Below, piece after piece: positions 38,473-47,492 of a stretch of 64,000 nt of DNA (position 1 is its first letter; the number at the start of each line of letters is the position of its first letter). The position numbers and the translations under genes were made by a program. The stretch comes from Kiloniella litopenaei (GTDB lineage Bacteria > Pseudomonadota > Alphaproteobacteria > Kiloniellales > Kiloniellaceae): assembly GCF_000982415.1 (NCBI RefSeq), contig NZ_LANI01000021.1, positions 62,001 to 126,000 of the forward strand, read 5' to 3'. A model generated the notes under the pieces. That model saw only the letters and a program-made list of their open reading frames with translations, made no database searches and had not been told where the DNA came from.

Positions 38473-38712
38473 ATGTCACAGCACACACCGCATGAACTCG
38501 TAGAGGAATTTCCCGAGTTTAAGGACCGCATCCACACCAAGAAGCAGTCTGATGCACATTTTGCAAAACTCGCCGAGGATTATCACCGTATTAATAAGAT
38601 GGTCCACCGGCACGAAAGTGAGGTTGAAACGTTAAGTGATGATCACATTCATGAGATCAAAAAGGAACGTTTGGCGCTTAAGGATACGATCTACTCGCTA
38701 TTAGCTGTTTAA
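38473..38712 (+). CDS. DUF465 / YdcH-like small coiled-coil protein
   Basis: A protein of 79 residues. I start at ATG 38473 (MSQHTPHELVEEFPEF), where AAGGAG lies seven bases upstream; an ATG 11 codons earlier has no such site. The sequence HELVEEFPEFKDRIHTKKQSDAHFAKLAEDYHRINKMVHRHESE is the DUF465 pattern of short helical hairpin proteins. Function is unknown. A strong terminator follows 32 bases after the stop, so it is a single-gene unit. Confidence 0.9.
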   Translation: MSQHTPHELVEEFPEFKDRIHTKKQSDAHFAKLAEDYHRINKMVHRHESEVETLSDDHIHEIKKERLALKDTIYSLLAV

Positions 38713-38743
38713 TTTACTTGTTAAATTCCCCAAGACAAACTTT

Positions 38744-38771
38744 GGCTGCCTGTTAAGGGCAGCCTTTTTTT
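38744..38771 (+). terminator. Intrinsic terminator after the DUF465 gene
   Basis: GGCTGCC / GGCAGCC form a 7-bp stem with a 7-base loop, followed by seven T. Confidence 0.92.
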
Positions 38772-38812
38772 ATGCCCGCGTTAAGTTGTGCCCACGTTAG
38801 GTTGTACTCGTG

Positions 38813-39484
38813 TTAAGGCTCGGACCATAGTCGTAAAAGGTTGGCATGTGTCTTGGTCAAGAGGTCAAATTCCCGACTTTTTCCGTCTCGTTCAAAAAGG
38901 GTACGACGTGTTTGGTCAATGTCATAGATTATTTCTCGCTTTTCAGCGGATCGGACCAAGCTTTGTATCCAGCTGACAGCGACCTGTCTGACACCTTTTG
39001 TGACCGGGGCAACCCTATGTAATGTGGTTGATGGATATATGATGGCTGAACCTGCGGGCAGTTTGAATTTCTGTTCACCGATAGGGCTGTCCATAATCAG
39101 CTCACCACCTTCGTAACTTTCTGGATCATTGAGGAAGACGGTAAAGGAAATATCGGTGCGAAAGCCACGATCCGAGCCCATAATAGCATCATCAACGTGG
39201 CTTCCATATTCCATGCCGGGGTTATAGCGGCTAAAGAGAAGAGGGCGCATGCGTCGTAAAAGTGTTGCCCGGGAAAAAGTAGCGTTCCGTTGCAGGGAGT
39301 TGGTCAACTGCGCGGTTGCCTGTTTCGCGGCACTGTCGCGACCAGTGAGCTGGGTGTTGTTTTTTACAAGTTTTGCGTGCCAGCCTGCTGTTAACTTGCC
39401 ATCTTTAAACTGACCTTGATCAAGAAGTGCATTGATTTTTTCAAGTCCAGCTTTGTTCAGAACATCGGGTATTGTTATAAGCAT
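38813..39484 (-). CDS. PKHD-type Fe(II)/2-oxoglutarate dioxygenase (PiuC/YbiX-like)
   Basis: A protein of 223 residues. LLFSRYNPGMEYGSHVDDAIMG holds the iron-binding His-x-Asp pair near residue 98, and TTLHRVAPVTKGVRQVAVSW gives the distal His and the 2-oxoglutarate-binding Arg. The C-terminal helix set (LVRSAEKREIIYDIDQTRRTLF) is typical of the PiuC/YbiX subgroup. These genes are commonly Fur-regulated and lie near iron-uptake genes, as here beside the imelysin locus. The natural substrate is unknown. It is transcribed in the same direction as the iron operon, 100 bases after DUF1513. Confidence 0.93.
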   Translation of the reverse strand: MLITIPDVLNKAGLEKINALLDQGQFKDGKLTAGWHAKLVKNNTQLTGRDSAAKQATAQLTNSLQRNATFSRATLLRRMRPLLFSRYNPGMEYGSHVDDAIMGSDRGFRTDISFTVFLNDPESYEGGELIMDSPIGEQKFKLPAGSAIIYPSTTLHRVAPVTKGVRQVAVSWIQSLVRSAEKREIIYDIDQTRRTLFERDGKSREFDLLTKTHANLLRLWSEP

Positions 39485-39583
39485 TAAATCATACTGGTTA
39501 TAAAGGTTGATGCCCGAACAATAGCATTATAATTCACATTAAGCGATATTGCTGGGACAGACAAAATTGCTTGATGGTGTAAT

Positions 39584-40687
39584 CTATGTTTGGGTGATCG
39601 CGCTCAGGTGATTATCCCATGCGATTTCTGGATCCTGATAGATTGCCCGATCTTTTTGCCACAAATTCCCCTGTCCATCGGATATAATGAAATCTTTCCC
39701 GCAAGCGGCAACCCCGCCTGCATCGCTGTGTGATAATATCTTAACCAATTCGCGGGTTTCGCTATTCCATATGGCGACCTTATTACCTTTTGGTGCTGTG
39801 GTGGCCACCAGACTGCCATCAATGTTTGCGCTAACGGAGCCAATATATTGCTTCATTCCAAGATAGGTTTTCTCATGGGATACGGGGGTAATTTCTTCTC
39901 CTATACGGTGTGTCGCGACAAGGCTGATGTTACTGCTTGGGTCACCTTCAAACTGTCCGCCGATCCATATATGGTCTTTTGCGGCACTCATGTGTCGTAA
40001 GGATAGCTGAGTGAAGTCAGCGGGCAGTTTACTTTGTGAAATGATCTTTCCATCACGGCGATCAATATAACTTATCTGTGGTTTCATTGATGACAGATTC
40101 AGTTTCTGCCTGGGGTAGTCTGGGTGTGTGATAATACCGCCATTTGCAATGGCAATGGTAATGCCATCAGAAAGCAGGATTGCTTCGTGTGGACCTATAC
40201 CATAACTATCGTAATGCCCGATACGTGTGAAAGAATTCGTTGTATCGTATATGCCGATAATGCCACGTTCGTTTTCGTAGTCATTTTCGGTGGTGTAGAG
40301 AAGCTTACCATCGGGAGAAAAAAAACCGTGACCATAAAAATGATGACCAGCTGGGGGCGAGAAGGCTAGATGTCGTTTGTTGTTTATTAGGTCCAATACC
40401 AAGGCAAAACGCCCAGGGCGGCGAGCAAACACAACAGCAAATTTTTTGTTGGGTGTTATTGCTGTTGCATGCCCTCTGTCATCCAGGTGTTCCTGAAAGA
40501 TTAAACCTCCCTCACGATCAATAACAGCGGCAGCAAAATGCCCATCTGCTGTTCTTAGGGTCGAAACATAAGCGGCTTGCAAAGAGGAAGCTTCGGCCTG
40601 TGCAAAGGAAGCTATAGGAAGATACCCGGTAGCCAAAACACCGCTGGCTGCAATTCTGTTTAAAAACGCTCTTCGGGATAAAGGCAT
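39584..40687 (-). CDS. DUF1513 protein, Tat-exported
   Basis: A protein of 367 residues. The twin-arginine signal LSRRAFLNRIAASGVLATGYLP opens it, so it acts in the periplasm. The rest is a beta-propeller-like chain of strands (HATAITPNKKFAVVFARRPG, HFYGHGFFSPDGKLLYTTENDY, IGPHEAILLSDGITIAIANGG), the DUF1513 pattern. In many proteobacteria this gene follows an imelysin and a DUF1111 di-heme gene, which is the order here; it starts three bases after the second imelysin stop. Its exact part in iron handling is unproven. Confidence 0.9.
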   Translation of the reverse strand: MPLSRRAFLNRIAASGVLATGYLPIASFAQAEASSLQAAYVSTLRTADGHFAAAVIDREGGLIFQEHLDDRGHATAITPNKKFAVVFARRPGRFALVLDLINNKRHLAFSPPAGHHFYGHGFFSPDGKLLYTTENDYENERGIIGIYDTTNSFTRIGHYDSYGIGPHEAILLSDGITIAIANGGIITHPDYPRQKLNLSSMKPQISYIDRRDGKIISQSKLPADFTQLSLRHMSAAKDHIWIGGQFEGDPSSNISLVATHRIGEEITPVSHEKTYLGMKQYIGSVSANIDGSLVATTAPKGNKVAIWNSETRELVKILSHSDAGGVAACGKDFIISDGQGNLWQKDRAIYQDPEIAWDNHLSAITQT

Positions 40688-40690
40688 TCT

Positions 40691-41818
40691 TTAATCACCA
40701 TCCAGCGAATTAAAACCGAGGCTGAGACCAAGTTTTTGGGGGATGAGGTCACTAACGATGTAGTGTGCACCCTCTAGCGGAATAAGGGTGAAAGCCAAAG
40801 TTTCGTGGGACTCTTTTTGTTTTACCAGTTTTTCCCAGGCAATGTTTTCTTGTTCGAGTTTTCTCAGAAACTTGTTTGTTTGTTCCAGTTCAAATGACAG
40901 GGATTTTGCGTAACGTGGGGTTAGTTCTGCCAATCCCCCCTTTATAAAGAGGTCCTCTACGGCATGAAGATTGTTCTGGTATGCGTGGAGAGTTTGGTTG
41001 GATCGCCAGAAAGGGGCGCGTTTGGGCTTTGATTTTTCGGGACTTTCCTTGATGGTATTCTGTATCTTGAGGTCCCGCGTACTCTGAATCATTTCACTGC
41101 TTATGCGCAGAAGGTCCTGTATGACTTCTGCATCTGATCGGTATATCGGGTTTGTGGGGCCTGTCTCAAGCATTACCGCTGCATAGCCAGAGGGGGATGA
41201 CCAATCGCCAATAATTTTCTGTGCTGTCGTTTGTATTGCTCGGGTGATGCTTACCCCATAATTGCACCGATAGGACTGAGGATTAGCTGTTGCGAGCATT
41301 TCTGAATTTTTTCCAAAGAGAACATATTCAAGAGCAAGTACCCCCTGAACTGCAACGCTTTTCTTTTGGAGAGTTTCTTTCGTCAGGGCTGTTTTATCTT
41401 GGGTATCTATAAGTTTTCGGACCTGGCGTAATCCAATGGATTTGCGGTCGGGCCAAAAGAATAGCTTTTCTTGCCTGTTGTTTTTTATGGCGGGGCCAAT
41501 ACGATACATTTCAACGCCAGACCATGCACCGACAAGCGGACGAAAAGCCTGTTGAGCCTTCGTCAGGTTTTCTTCACTTGGTTGTTCACACAATTTTGCC
41601 AGATGATTTTCTTGTGCGTTGGCGACATCAGCTAGATTTTTGTATCCCGGCAGGATTGCTTTCTCAATAGTTTGCCTGATTATTGGTTTGAAGTTTATTT
41701 CCGGGGTTTGCCCCCAGGCGTTTACAGCGGTACCTGCAATTAAAATTCCGGCAAACACAGGACTAATTAGTCTGCTCAATCGCGGTTTTGGATTGGATTT
41801 GAAAGGGAGATTTATCAT
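40691..41818 (-). CDS. Imelysin-family periplasmic protein (second copy, degenerate motif)
   Basis: A protein of 375 residues with an N-terminal signal-type hydrophobic stretch (LISPVFAGILIAGTAVNAWG) and the helical imelysin fold. The family's GxHxxE metal motif reads GVLALEYVLFG here, so the His is replaced by Leu while Glu is kept. The other copy upstream in the operon keeps the full motif. Imelysins are periplasmic iron-binding or insulin-cleaving-like proteins, but loss of His suggests a structural or altered role. The start shares one base with the DUF1111 stop, so translation is coupled. Confidence 0.88.
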   Translation of the reverse strand: MINLPFKSNPKPRLSRLISPVFAGILIAGTAVNAWGQTPEINFKPIIRQTIEKAILPGYKNLADVANAQENHLAKLCEQPSEENLTKAQQAFRPLVGAWSGVEMYRIGPAIKNNRQEKLFFWPDRKSIGLRQVRKLIDTQDKTALTKETLQKKSVAVQGVLALEYVLFGKNSEMLATANPQSYRCNYGVSITRAIQTTAQKIIGDWSSPSGYAAVMLETGPTNPIYRSDAEVIQDLLRISSEMIQSTRDLKIQNTIKESPEKSKPKRAPFWRSNQTLHAYQNNLHAVEDLFIKGGLAELTPRYAKSLSFELEQTNKFLRKLEQENIAWEKLVKQKESHETLAFTLIPLEGAHYIVSDLIPQKLGLSLGFNSLDGD

Positions 41819-43347
41819 TACAGGGATTCCAGAAAAGTAATCAGGGATTTTCGTTCTTCAGGGGACATTGCGACAACATTGTCTCTGGCCTGTTTGGCTT
41901 CGCCGCCATGCCAGATAATTGCTTCTAGCAGATTCCGGGCCCGGCCATCATGGAGAAAATAGGTGTGTCCATTTACTTTTTCTGTCAACCCAATTCCCCA
42001 CAATGGGGGTGTCCGCCACTCGCGGCCGGTTGCGTTGCCAACTGGACGATTGTCAGACAACCCTTCGCCCATGTCATGAAGCAACAGGTCGCTATAGGGC
42101 CATATCAGCTGGAATGCTAATTCTTTCTGGGCGGCATCTCGACGGGTAACAAACTTTGGCTTGTGACAAGAAATACATCCGCTTTTGTAGAAAAGTTCTT
42201 TGCCTTTTAGAACCGTTGGGTCGTTGACGTTGCGCCGTGCCGGAACAGCTAGGTTGCGAGAATAAAAAACAACCAGATCCAATACTTTCTGTGGGGCTTC
42301 GCCTTCGCCCAGATTGTGTTGTGATCCATGCGGCTGCGAAAGGCAGCTGGGTTGTTTTTCTGTGCAATCGCCCCAATGTGCTGTCAAATCCGGGGTAGAT
42401 AGACCGATATCCCCGGCAAAAGCATTGACCGATTGGGTGTGAACGTTTCTGTTCGATGCTTTCCAGCCAAAGCGACCGATTTCCTTTTGTCCTGTTTCAG
42501 GATTGAGAACCAAGCTGGCTTTGCCGGATATACCGTCGCCGTCTTTGTCTTCGGGGTCTGCCAGATTCAAAAGGTCCTGTTCATGGATTTCTTCCAGAAG
42601 TCCAAGCCCAATCATCGGTGGGGCAACCCTGGGGGAAAGCATAACTTCCGGATCCATATCACCATAAGCTAATTCAGCAACGCTGTAGCTCGGTCTGCGT
42701 AAAGAAACACTTTCGCCCCCCTCTAGTTCGACAACTTCTTCTTCATAAGAAATTCGCATCTTACCTTCGGCGGGCAGGCCCGTTACCGCTTGGTCCTGCA
42801 ACTGTCCGCCATAGGTCGGTTCTGGAATGCGGAGTAGTGTGCCTGTGGTGATGGCCTGTTTTTCTGCATCCGTTCTGGGTGGGACTGAAAGGCGTAAAAA
42901 CATAGAGGTCGCCAAGTCTTCATTACTTTCGGGCGGGTGCCCCCGACCATCCTGTAAGTGACAGCGTTGACAGGACCTGGCATTGAATAGAGGTCCAAGC
43001 CCGTCGGAAGCTTTGGTAGAGGAGGGGGACGAAACCCAGATTTTCTTAAAAAGGCTGTTGCCTAACTTAAAATCTCGTTCTCCCTTGAAAGGTAAATTCG
43101 CCGAAGAATGGGAAAAGGATTTTGATGTGACTGATTTTTTTGATGTTGGCGCCCCTGCAGACTTGTTTTCAAAGGCCTCTGCTTTGGTGAAGTCACTGGT
43201 CGGTTGGGTGACTTTTTCAACACGCTTAAGATCTTGAACACTAAGGTCATCTCGGGATGGTTGAGCAAGGGCCGTGGCAGGGATAAGCGTCATCCCACAG
43301 AGAAGAGCGCAATAGAGGGACAGGCATTTACCAAATGACGTGGGCAT
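41818..43347 (-). CDS. Di-heme c-type oxidoreductase, DUF1111 family
   Basis: A protein of 509 residues. A signal peptide (LYCALLCGMTLIPATALAQ) precedes the mature chain. The two heme-attachment motifs are CQRCH near residue 124 and CISCH near residue 393, and each is followed by distal-ligand-rich text as in the thiol oxidoreductase-like DUF1111 family. It probably passes electrons in the periplasm, perhaps to oxidise or reduce iron for the neighbouring imelysins. It lies between the two imelysin genes, an arrangement widespread in proteobacteria and often iron-regulated. Confidence 0.93.
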   Translation of the reverse strand: MPTSFGKCLSLYCALLCGMTLIPATALAQPSRDDLSVQDLKRVEKVTQPTSDFTKAEAFENKSAGAPTSKKSVTSKSFSHSSANLPFKGERDFKLGNSLFKKIWVSSPSSTKASDGLGPLFNARSCQRCHLQDGRGHPPESNEDLATSMFLRLSVPPRTDAEKQAITTGTLLRIPEPTYGGQLQDQAVTGLPAEGKMRISYEEEVVELEGGESVSLRRPSYSVAELAYGDMDPEVMLSPRVAPPMIGLGLLEEIHEQDLLNLADPEDKDGDGISGKASLVLNPETGQKEIGRFGWKASNRNVHTQSVNAFAGDIGLSTPDLTAHWGDCTEKQPSCLSQPHGSQHNLGEGEAPQKVLDLVVFYSRNLAVPARRNVNDPTVLKGKELFYKSGCISCHKPKFVTRRDAAQKELAFQLIWPYSDLLLHDMGEGLSDNRPVGNATGREWRTPPLWGIGLTEKVNGHTYFLHDGRARNLLEAIIWHGGEAKQARDNVVAMSPEERKSLITFLESL

Positions 43348-43484
43348 CTTGTTTTAATCGATGATTAGAATATATGAAATGGGCAGCCCTGAATTCAGAA
43401 CTGCCCACAAACTAGCATAACTAAATATTTTGGATAGATAGACACGTAGTCGCAGTGACCATGTATCTATAACCATATCATTTT

Positions 43485-44777
43485 TTAGTTAAAAACCGCA
43501 TTCGGGTTGTCAAGACTATCTGAGCCTTCGACTTCAATAGCTGAAAGACCAAGTGCTACAACAGCGCGCTCAATCGAGCGTGTCTGGTCAATCAGGCCAT
43601 CAATTGCTTTTTGAACAACTGCATTCCCGACAACATTACCTTCACCAATCATTTGGTCATAGGCTTCGATGCTTTCTGCGCGTGCTTTCATGACAGCCAT
43701 GGATGTTACAGTTGCATCCAGCTTTGCGGTCAATTCGCTATCAACCGCAGCATCTTTTGCTTTTACAAGATCAGAAATGGACGGACCACTTACAACAGAA
43801 CCGTCAAGGCGACGATAGTGACCAGTGTACACATTGCGAATACCGATTTGGTCAAAGTAGTGAGAGTTATGAGTGTTATCAGAGAAACAGTCGTGTTCTT
43901 CTTCTGGATCGTTGAGCAGAAGGCCTAGCTTCATACGCTCACCCGCAAGCTCACCATATGAAAGAGACCCCATGCCTGTCAGAATTGTTGTCAGGCCGGC
44001 AGAGGCGTCCTTTAGAAGGGCCGTTCTTGCAGCGCCTTTCTCATCCCAGTTTGCTTTCATTTCTTCCAGATCTGCAATCAGAAGGGTTGAAGCAGATTTC
44101 AGGTACTGAGCGCGACGATCACAGTTGCCGCCTGTGCAGTTTTTAACGTCAAAGTCTGTTGCCGGACGGCTACCAGCCCCTGCACCATTGCCATTCAGGT
44201 CTTGCCCCCAAAGGAGGAATTCGATCGCGTGGTATCCTGTGGCGACGTTTGATTCAACTTCTTCTGCTTCGTGCAGTGTTGCAGAAATCAATTCTGGTGT
44301 GATTTTAGAGGCATCAACTTCCTTACCGTTTACGGATAGTTTGGAATTTGCAATAACGTTCACAGTGTACAACGCGTTTTCGTCTGACTCGTCACCATAT
44401 GATGTATCAACATAGTCAATCAAACCTTCGTCAAGAGGCCAAGCGTTAACGCGGCCTTCCCAATCATCAACGATGGCATTACCAAAACGGTAAACTTCGG
44501 TCTGCTGATAAGGGGCACGTGCGGAAACCCATGCTGCACGAGCCGCGTTCAGGGAGGCAGAAGTAGGCGAAGCAATTAGTTGATCAATCGCACTATCCAA
44601 AGCTTTTGCAGAGATCAGTGAATCTTCGAAACCTGCCTGGGCGATGTTTGCGTAGTTGTTCAAGACGCTTTTTGCGTCAACAGTGTCTGCAAATGCAGTA
44701 CCTGTACCGAGTACAGTTAGAACGGTAACAGTGCTTGCTACACGCGCAGCTTTTTTAAGAGCGTGACTCATTTTCAT
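43485..44777 (-). CDS. Imelysin-family periplasmic iron protein (first copy)
   Basis: A protein of 430 residues with a signal peptide (MKMSHALKKAARVASTVTVLTVLG then AFA). The conserved GYHAIEFLLWGQDLNG holds the GxHxxE motif, and the length matches the IrpA/ICMP branch. Two imelysin repeats surround it (YANIAQAGFEDSLISAKALDSAID; GERMKLGLLLNDPEEEHDCFSDNTH). The first residues after the signal start a helix bundle seen in EfeO-like iron-binding proteins. It is the first gene of the iron operon; the 390-bp upstream region holds weak Fur-like sites. Role: periplasmic iron acquisition, by family. Confidence 0.93.
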   Translation of the reverse strand: MKMSHALKKAARVASTVTVLTVLGTGTAFADTVDAKSVLNNYANIAQAGFEDSLISAKALDSAIDQLIASPTSASLNAARAAWVSARAPYQQTEVYRFGNAIVDDWEGRVNAWPLDEGLIDYVDTSYGDESDENALYTVNVIANSKLSVNGKEVDASKITPELISATLHEAEEVESNVATGYHAIEFLLWGQDLNGNGAGAGSRPATDFDVKNCTGGNCDRRAQYLKSASTLLIADLEEMKANWDEKGAARTALLKDASAGLTTILTGMGSLSYGELAGERMKLGLLLNDPEEEHDCFSDNTHNSHYFDQIGIRNVYTGHYRRLDGSVVSGPSISDLVKAKDAAVDSELTAKLDATVTSMAVMKARAESIEAYDQMIGEGNVVGNAVVQKAIDGLIDQTRSIERAVVALGLSAIEVEGSDSLDNPNAVFN

Positions 44778-45164
44778 TCCAATTTAGTTTTGGTCAGTTT
44801 CGTTTAGACCAATTCAGTTTTGGCTATTTTGGCTTTAATAGCCGGGCGATAAAACGTTTTGCTTGTAGAAGAAAGCAAAAGCAGTTGAGTGTTATTCGCA
44901 ATTAATTAGCATGTTTGAGAATGAGTTGCAATTTCGTAATTGCTCTTTTTGAGAGAAAATATCTTACTTATATGGTCGGATATTTAGGAGAAATCCTTTG
45001 TGCTTAATAGGTTATGTTGGAAAAGATAATCGCAAATTATATGAAGTGATTTGATTGGTTGTAAAAAAGCCAGCTGCAAAATGCAGCTGGCTATAACATG
45101 AAAAAAACGTCAACATATTTCAGGACGAGTCAGGCTATATTGACTCAACAGAGTTCAGGGAAGC
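44778..45164. other. Intergenic region upstream of the imelysin operon
   Basis: This 387-bp gap holds the bfr terminator and a site at 44916-44930 that matches 11 of 15 bases of the Fur 7-1-7 pattern. A perfect GCAATT-N4-AATTGC inverted repeat overlaps its edge at 44928-44943. No coding frame is supported. Confidence 0.45.
45063..45092 (-). terminator. Intrinsic terminator after bfr
   Basis: AGCCAGCTGC / GCAGCTGGCT form a 10-bp stem with a short loop and six T on the minus strand. It lies 70 bases past the bfr stop. Confidence 0.92.
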
Positions 45165-45644
45165 TTAGTCACCTTCGACTTTACTCTGGGATTGGATGTA
45201 GTTCTGAATACCAACACGTTTAATCAATTCAAACTGTGATTCCAGGTGATCCACGTGCTCTTCTTCGTCAACCAGAATTTCACGAAGCAACTCGCGGCTT
45301 CCATAGTCTTTAACGGACTCGCAATAGGCAATGCCTTCTTTGTAAACTTCGACGGCTTCCAGTTCTCCGGCCAGATCACACTTTAGGATCTCTTCGACAT
45401 CTTCGCCGATTTTGAGTTTGTTCAAGTTTTGAAGATTTGGGAAACCATCAAGAAGCAAAATGCGATCCATCAGCTTGTCAGCGTGTTGCATTTCTTCGAT
45501 AGATTCTTTGTACTCATGTTTAGCAAGACCTTCGACGCCCCAGTCTTGCAGAAGCTTGGAGTGTAGATAGTATTGATTAATCGCCGTTAGTTCATGCGTT
45601 AGAGCGGTGTTCAGGTGCTCGATGACTTTTTTGTCGCCTTTCAT
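45165..45644 (-). CDS. bfr: Bacterioferritin
   Basis: A protein of 159 residues, the standard length. It starts MKGDKKVIEHLNTALTHELTAINQYYLHS and carries the ferroxidase residues (Glu18 in HELTAIN, Glu51 and His54 in IEEMQHAD, Glu94, and Glu127/His130 in DEEEHVDHLE). Met52 in EEMQHAD is the axial heme ligand shared between subunits. It forms a 24-mer that stores iron and detoxifies peroxide. A near-perfect Fur-type box lies about 135 bases upstream and a terminator downstream, and the imelysin operon adjoins it, so iron control is likely. Confidence 0.97.
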   Translation of the reverse strand: MKGDKKVIEHLNTALTHELTAINQYYLHSKLLQDWGVEGLAKHEYKESIEEMQHADKLMDRILLLDGFPNLQNLNKLKIGEDVEEILKCDLAGELEAVEVYKEGIAYCESVKDYGSRELLREILVDEEEHVDHLESQFELIKRVGIQNYIQSQSKVEGD

Positions 45645-45777
45645 GATATCCTCGCTTTTAATTCGTTCTTCGTGAAATTTATTATCTTACTGCGGTTTGT
45701 AATCTACTTTAGAATCTTTCCAATAATGTAAATTGTCTGGCGAAAATTTCAAGTATTTTATCTGAAAAAATAGTGAA

Positions 45778-45792
45778 TGATAATGATTATTA
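45778..45792. promoter_or_regulatory. Fur-type box upstream of bfr
   Basis: TGATAATGATTATTA matches the 7-1-7 Fur pattern TGATAAT-N-ATTATCA at every position but one. It is about 135 bases before the bfr start, in the AT-rich region between bfr and the MocR gene. Confidence 0.7.
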
Positions 45793-45945
45793 ATTGCCTA
45801 ATTATTATCTTGTAAGTATATTTTTGTGTAATCTCATGTTGTTTGTAGGATGGGATTTGTTTTTATTAATAATTTGGTGTTTTTGTCGCTATTTTCATGT
45901 TTATCGTTTTTGTATAATTTGTTTAATATTCTTGCTTTTCTTTTA

Positions 45946-47388
45946 TTAAAAGAAGTCGCACGAAGTTTCATTTGGATTTGATAAAACAGTCTTAAGCTTT
46001 ATTAGGGCTTTTTCTAGTTTTTGTGCTGTTTCAGGTGCCATGATTGAGAGCCTGACATTGTGTTTTCCTGCTGTGGCGTTATTTGCGAAACGGTTACCAT
46101 CGAGAATATGGACTCCGGCTTCGGCAGCGCGTCGCACAAGTTGGGGGATTGAAATGTCTTGGGAAAATTCGATCCAGGCATGCGATTGACAGATCTTGAG
46201 GCTAGTTGCGTATGGGGAAAGAGTACGGATCGTTAAATCATGACGTTGCTTCGCCTCTTTCCTTATTTCTTCTAAAAACGAAATAAGATCGTCTTGCCGT
46301 CCAGCAATTTCTATGGCTGCGTTGATGAGTATGGGGGAAACCATCCAGGTCTGAGCTGTAATCCCTTGGGCCATAAGCATAGTGATATGGGGTGGTGCAA
46401 TTGCAAAACCTATTCGAAGAGAGGGGGAAATCCTTTTTGCCAGACCGCTTAAATAAATGGTTTGTTCAGGGAAAAGGTGTGCGTAGGGGGGCGGTGCATC
46501 TGGATATAAAAATCCGTAAATATCATCTTCTATAATCAATACATCATATTTTTGCGCAATGAGGCCAATTTCTTTCCGTCGGGAAAGCGGCGTAGTGATA
46601 CAAGTTGGATTGTGACCCGTCGCCGTTGTGACAAGAATACGGATGCGACCCTTTTTACAATGCTGCTCAAAAGAGATGGGGCAAATACCAAATTCATCGG
46701 TTTCTACTGTTATGTTTGAAAGGCCTAATTGGGATATAGCGGCCCTTACCCCCGGGTAGCTAAGGGGTTCGAGGCATATTGTATCCCCCGGTGTTGTCAG
46801 GCGTCCCAAGGCGGTGTAAACGCCGTTTTGAGCCCCATGGTTGATGAGTATTCTGTCCTCGCCGATTTCCTGAAGTAAGGGTGGTAAAAAGGCACGTAAG
46901 GCCAGTTTTTGTTGAGTGTCACCAAAGCCATCGCGATAGGTCATAAGATTAAAGCTCGATGCTTTGGTTGATGTTCGCTGAAGTGCCCAGCGAATTATTT
47001 CTTCCCCCCAGTCATTGGCAATAGCATTCATGCCTAAATCAATCATCTGCCCCAAATCAGTTGCCTGGCCAGTGTTAACGAGGGGGGCTTTCTGTGATTG
47101 CAGGGGATTAGGTAAAATAACATCAGCCCCAATATTTGTGGCTTCTTGAACAAAGGTACCCTGACCAACCCTGGCATTGACTAATCCTTTGCGTTCAAGG
47201 GAGCTGTAAACCCGTGACATTGTGCCTAGGCTGCATTTGGCTTCCCATGCAGCCGTTCGCAGAGGAGGTAGCTTCTCGCCAGGTTTTAGAATGCCATCAC
47301 GGATGGCGCCTTTAAACAGCTGTTCCAGATGGGCGTACTTTTGACCTTGGTCGGATTTGTTTTCTGCAATGAGCGTTAAAATTGTCAT
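45946..47388 (-). CDS. MocR-type regulator (GntR winged helix fused to aminotransferase-like domain)
   Basis: I start at ATG 47388 (MTILTLIAENKSDQG), because the longer frame would read through a palindromic operator. The 480-residue product has the GntR helix-turn-helix (LEQLFKGAIRDGILKPGEKLPPLRTAAWEAKCSLGTMSRVYSSLERKGL in abbreviated form), a linker, and a fold-type I aminotransferase domain with the PLP-lysine region near SGLAKRISPSLRIGF. Such proteins respond to amino acids or vitamin B6 forms. It is divergent from a LysE exporter and probably represses or activates it. One PLP-related Asp/Tyr set (IEDDIYGFLYPD) is intact. Confidence 0.93.
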   Translation of the reverse strand: MTILTLIAENKSDQGQKYAHLEQLFKGAIRDGILKPGEKLPPLRTAAWEAKCSLGTMSRVYSSLERKGLVNARVGQGTFVQEATNIGADVILPNPLQSQKAPLVNTGQATDLGQMIDLGMNAIANDWGEEIIRWALQRTSTKASSFNLMTYRDGFGDTQQKLALRAFLPPLLQEIGEDRILINHGAQNGVYTALGRLTTPGDTICLEPLSYPGVRAAISQLGLSNITVETDEFGICPISFEQHCKKGRIRILVTTATGHNPTCITTPLSRRKEIGLIAQKYDVLIIEDDIYGFLYPDAPPPYAHLFPEQTIYLSGLAKRISPSLRIGFAIAPPHITMLMAQGITAQTWMVSPILINAAIEIAGRQDDLISFLEEIRKEAKQRHDLTIRTLSPYATSLKICQSHAWIEFSQDISIPQLVRRAAEAGVHILDGNRFANNATAGKHNVRLSIMAPETAQKLEKALIKLKTVLSNPNETSCDFF

Positions 47389-47390
47389 AG

Positions 47391-47417
47391 GAACAATATA
47401 GTAATTGTTCAATGAAC
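47391..47417. promoter_or_regulatory. Palindromic operator between MocR and LysE genes
   Basis: GAACAAT (47391-47397) and ATTGTTC (47404-47410) form a perfect inverted repeat with a 6-base spacer, and GTTCAATGAAC (47407-47417) is a second perfect palindrome sharing its edge. The three GAAC-type half-sites lie between the MocR start and the LysE start, a typical site for MocR dimers. Confidence 0.65.
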
Positions 47418-47492
47418 ATTTCAATATAAATATTTAAAGGTGAATTGTAATCAGCCACCTGGTTCAGGTGTGAGTGAAAGGGGCATTATGTT

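Noticed and set aside
47401-47424. ATG at 47424 as the MocR start
   Set aside because: The extra twelve codons consist of the palindromic operator half-sites, and ATG 47388 gives the normal GntR N-terminus.
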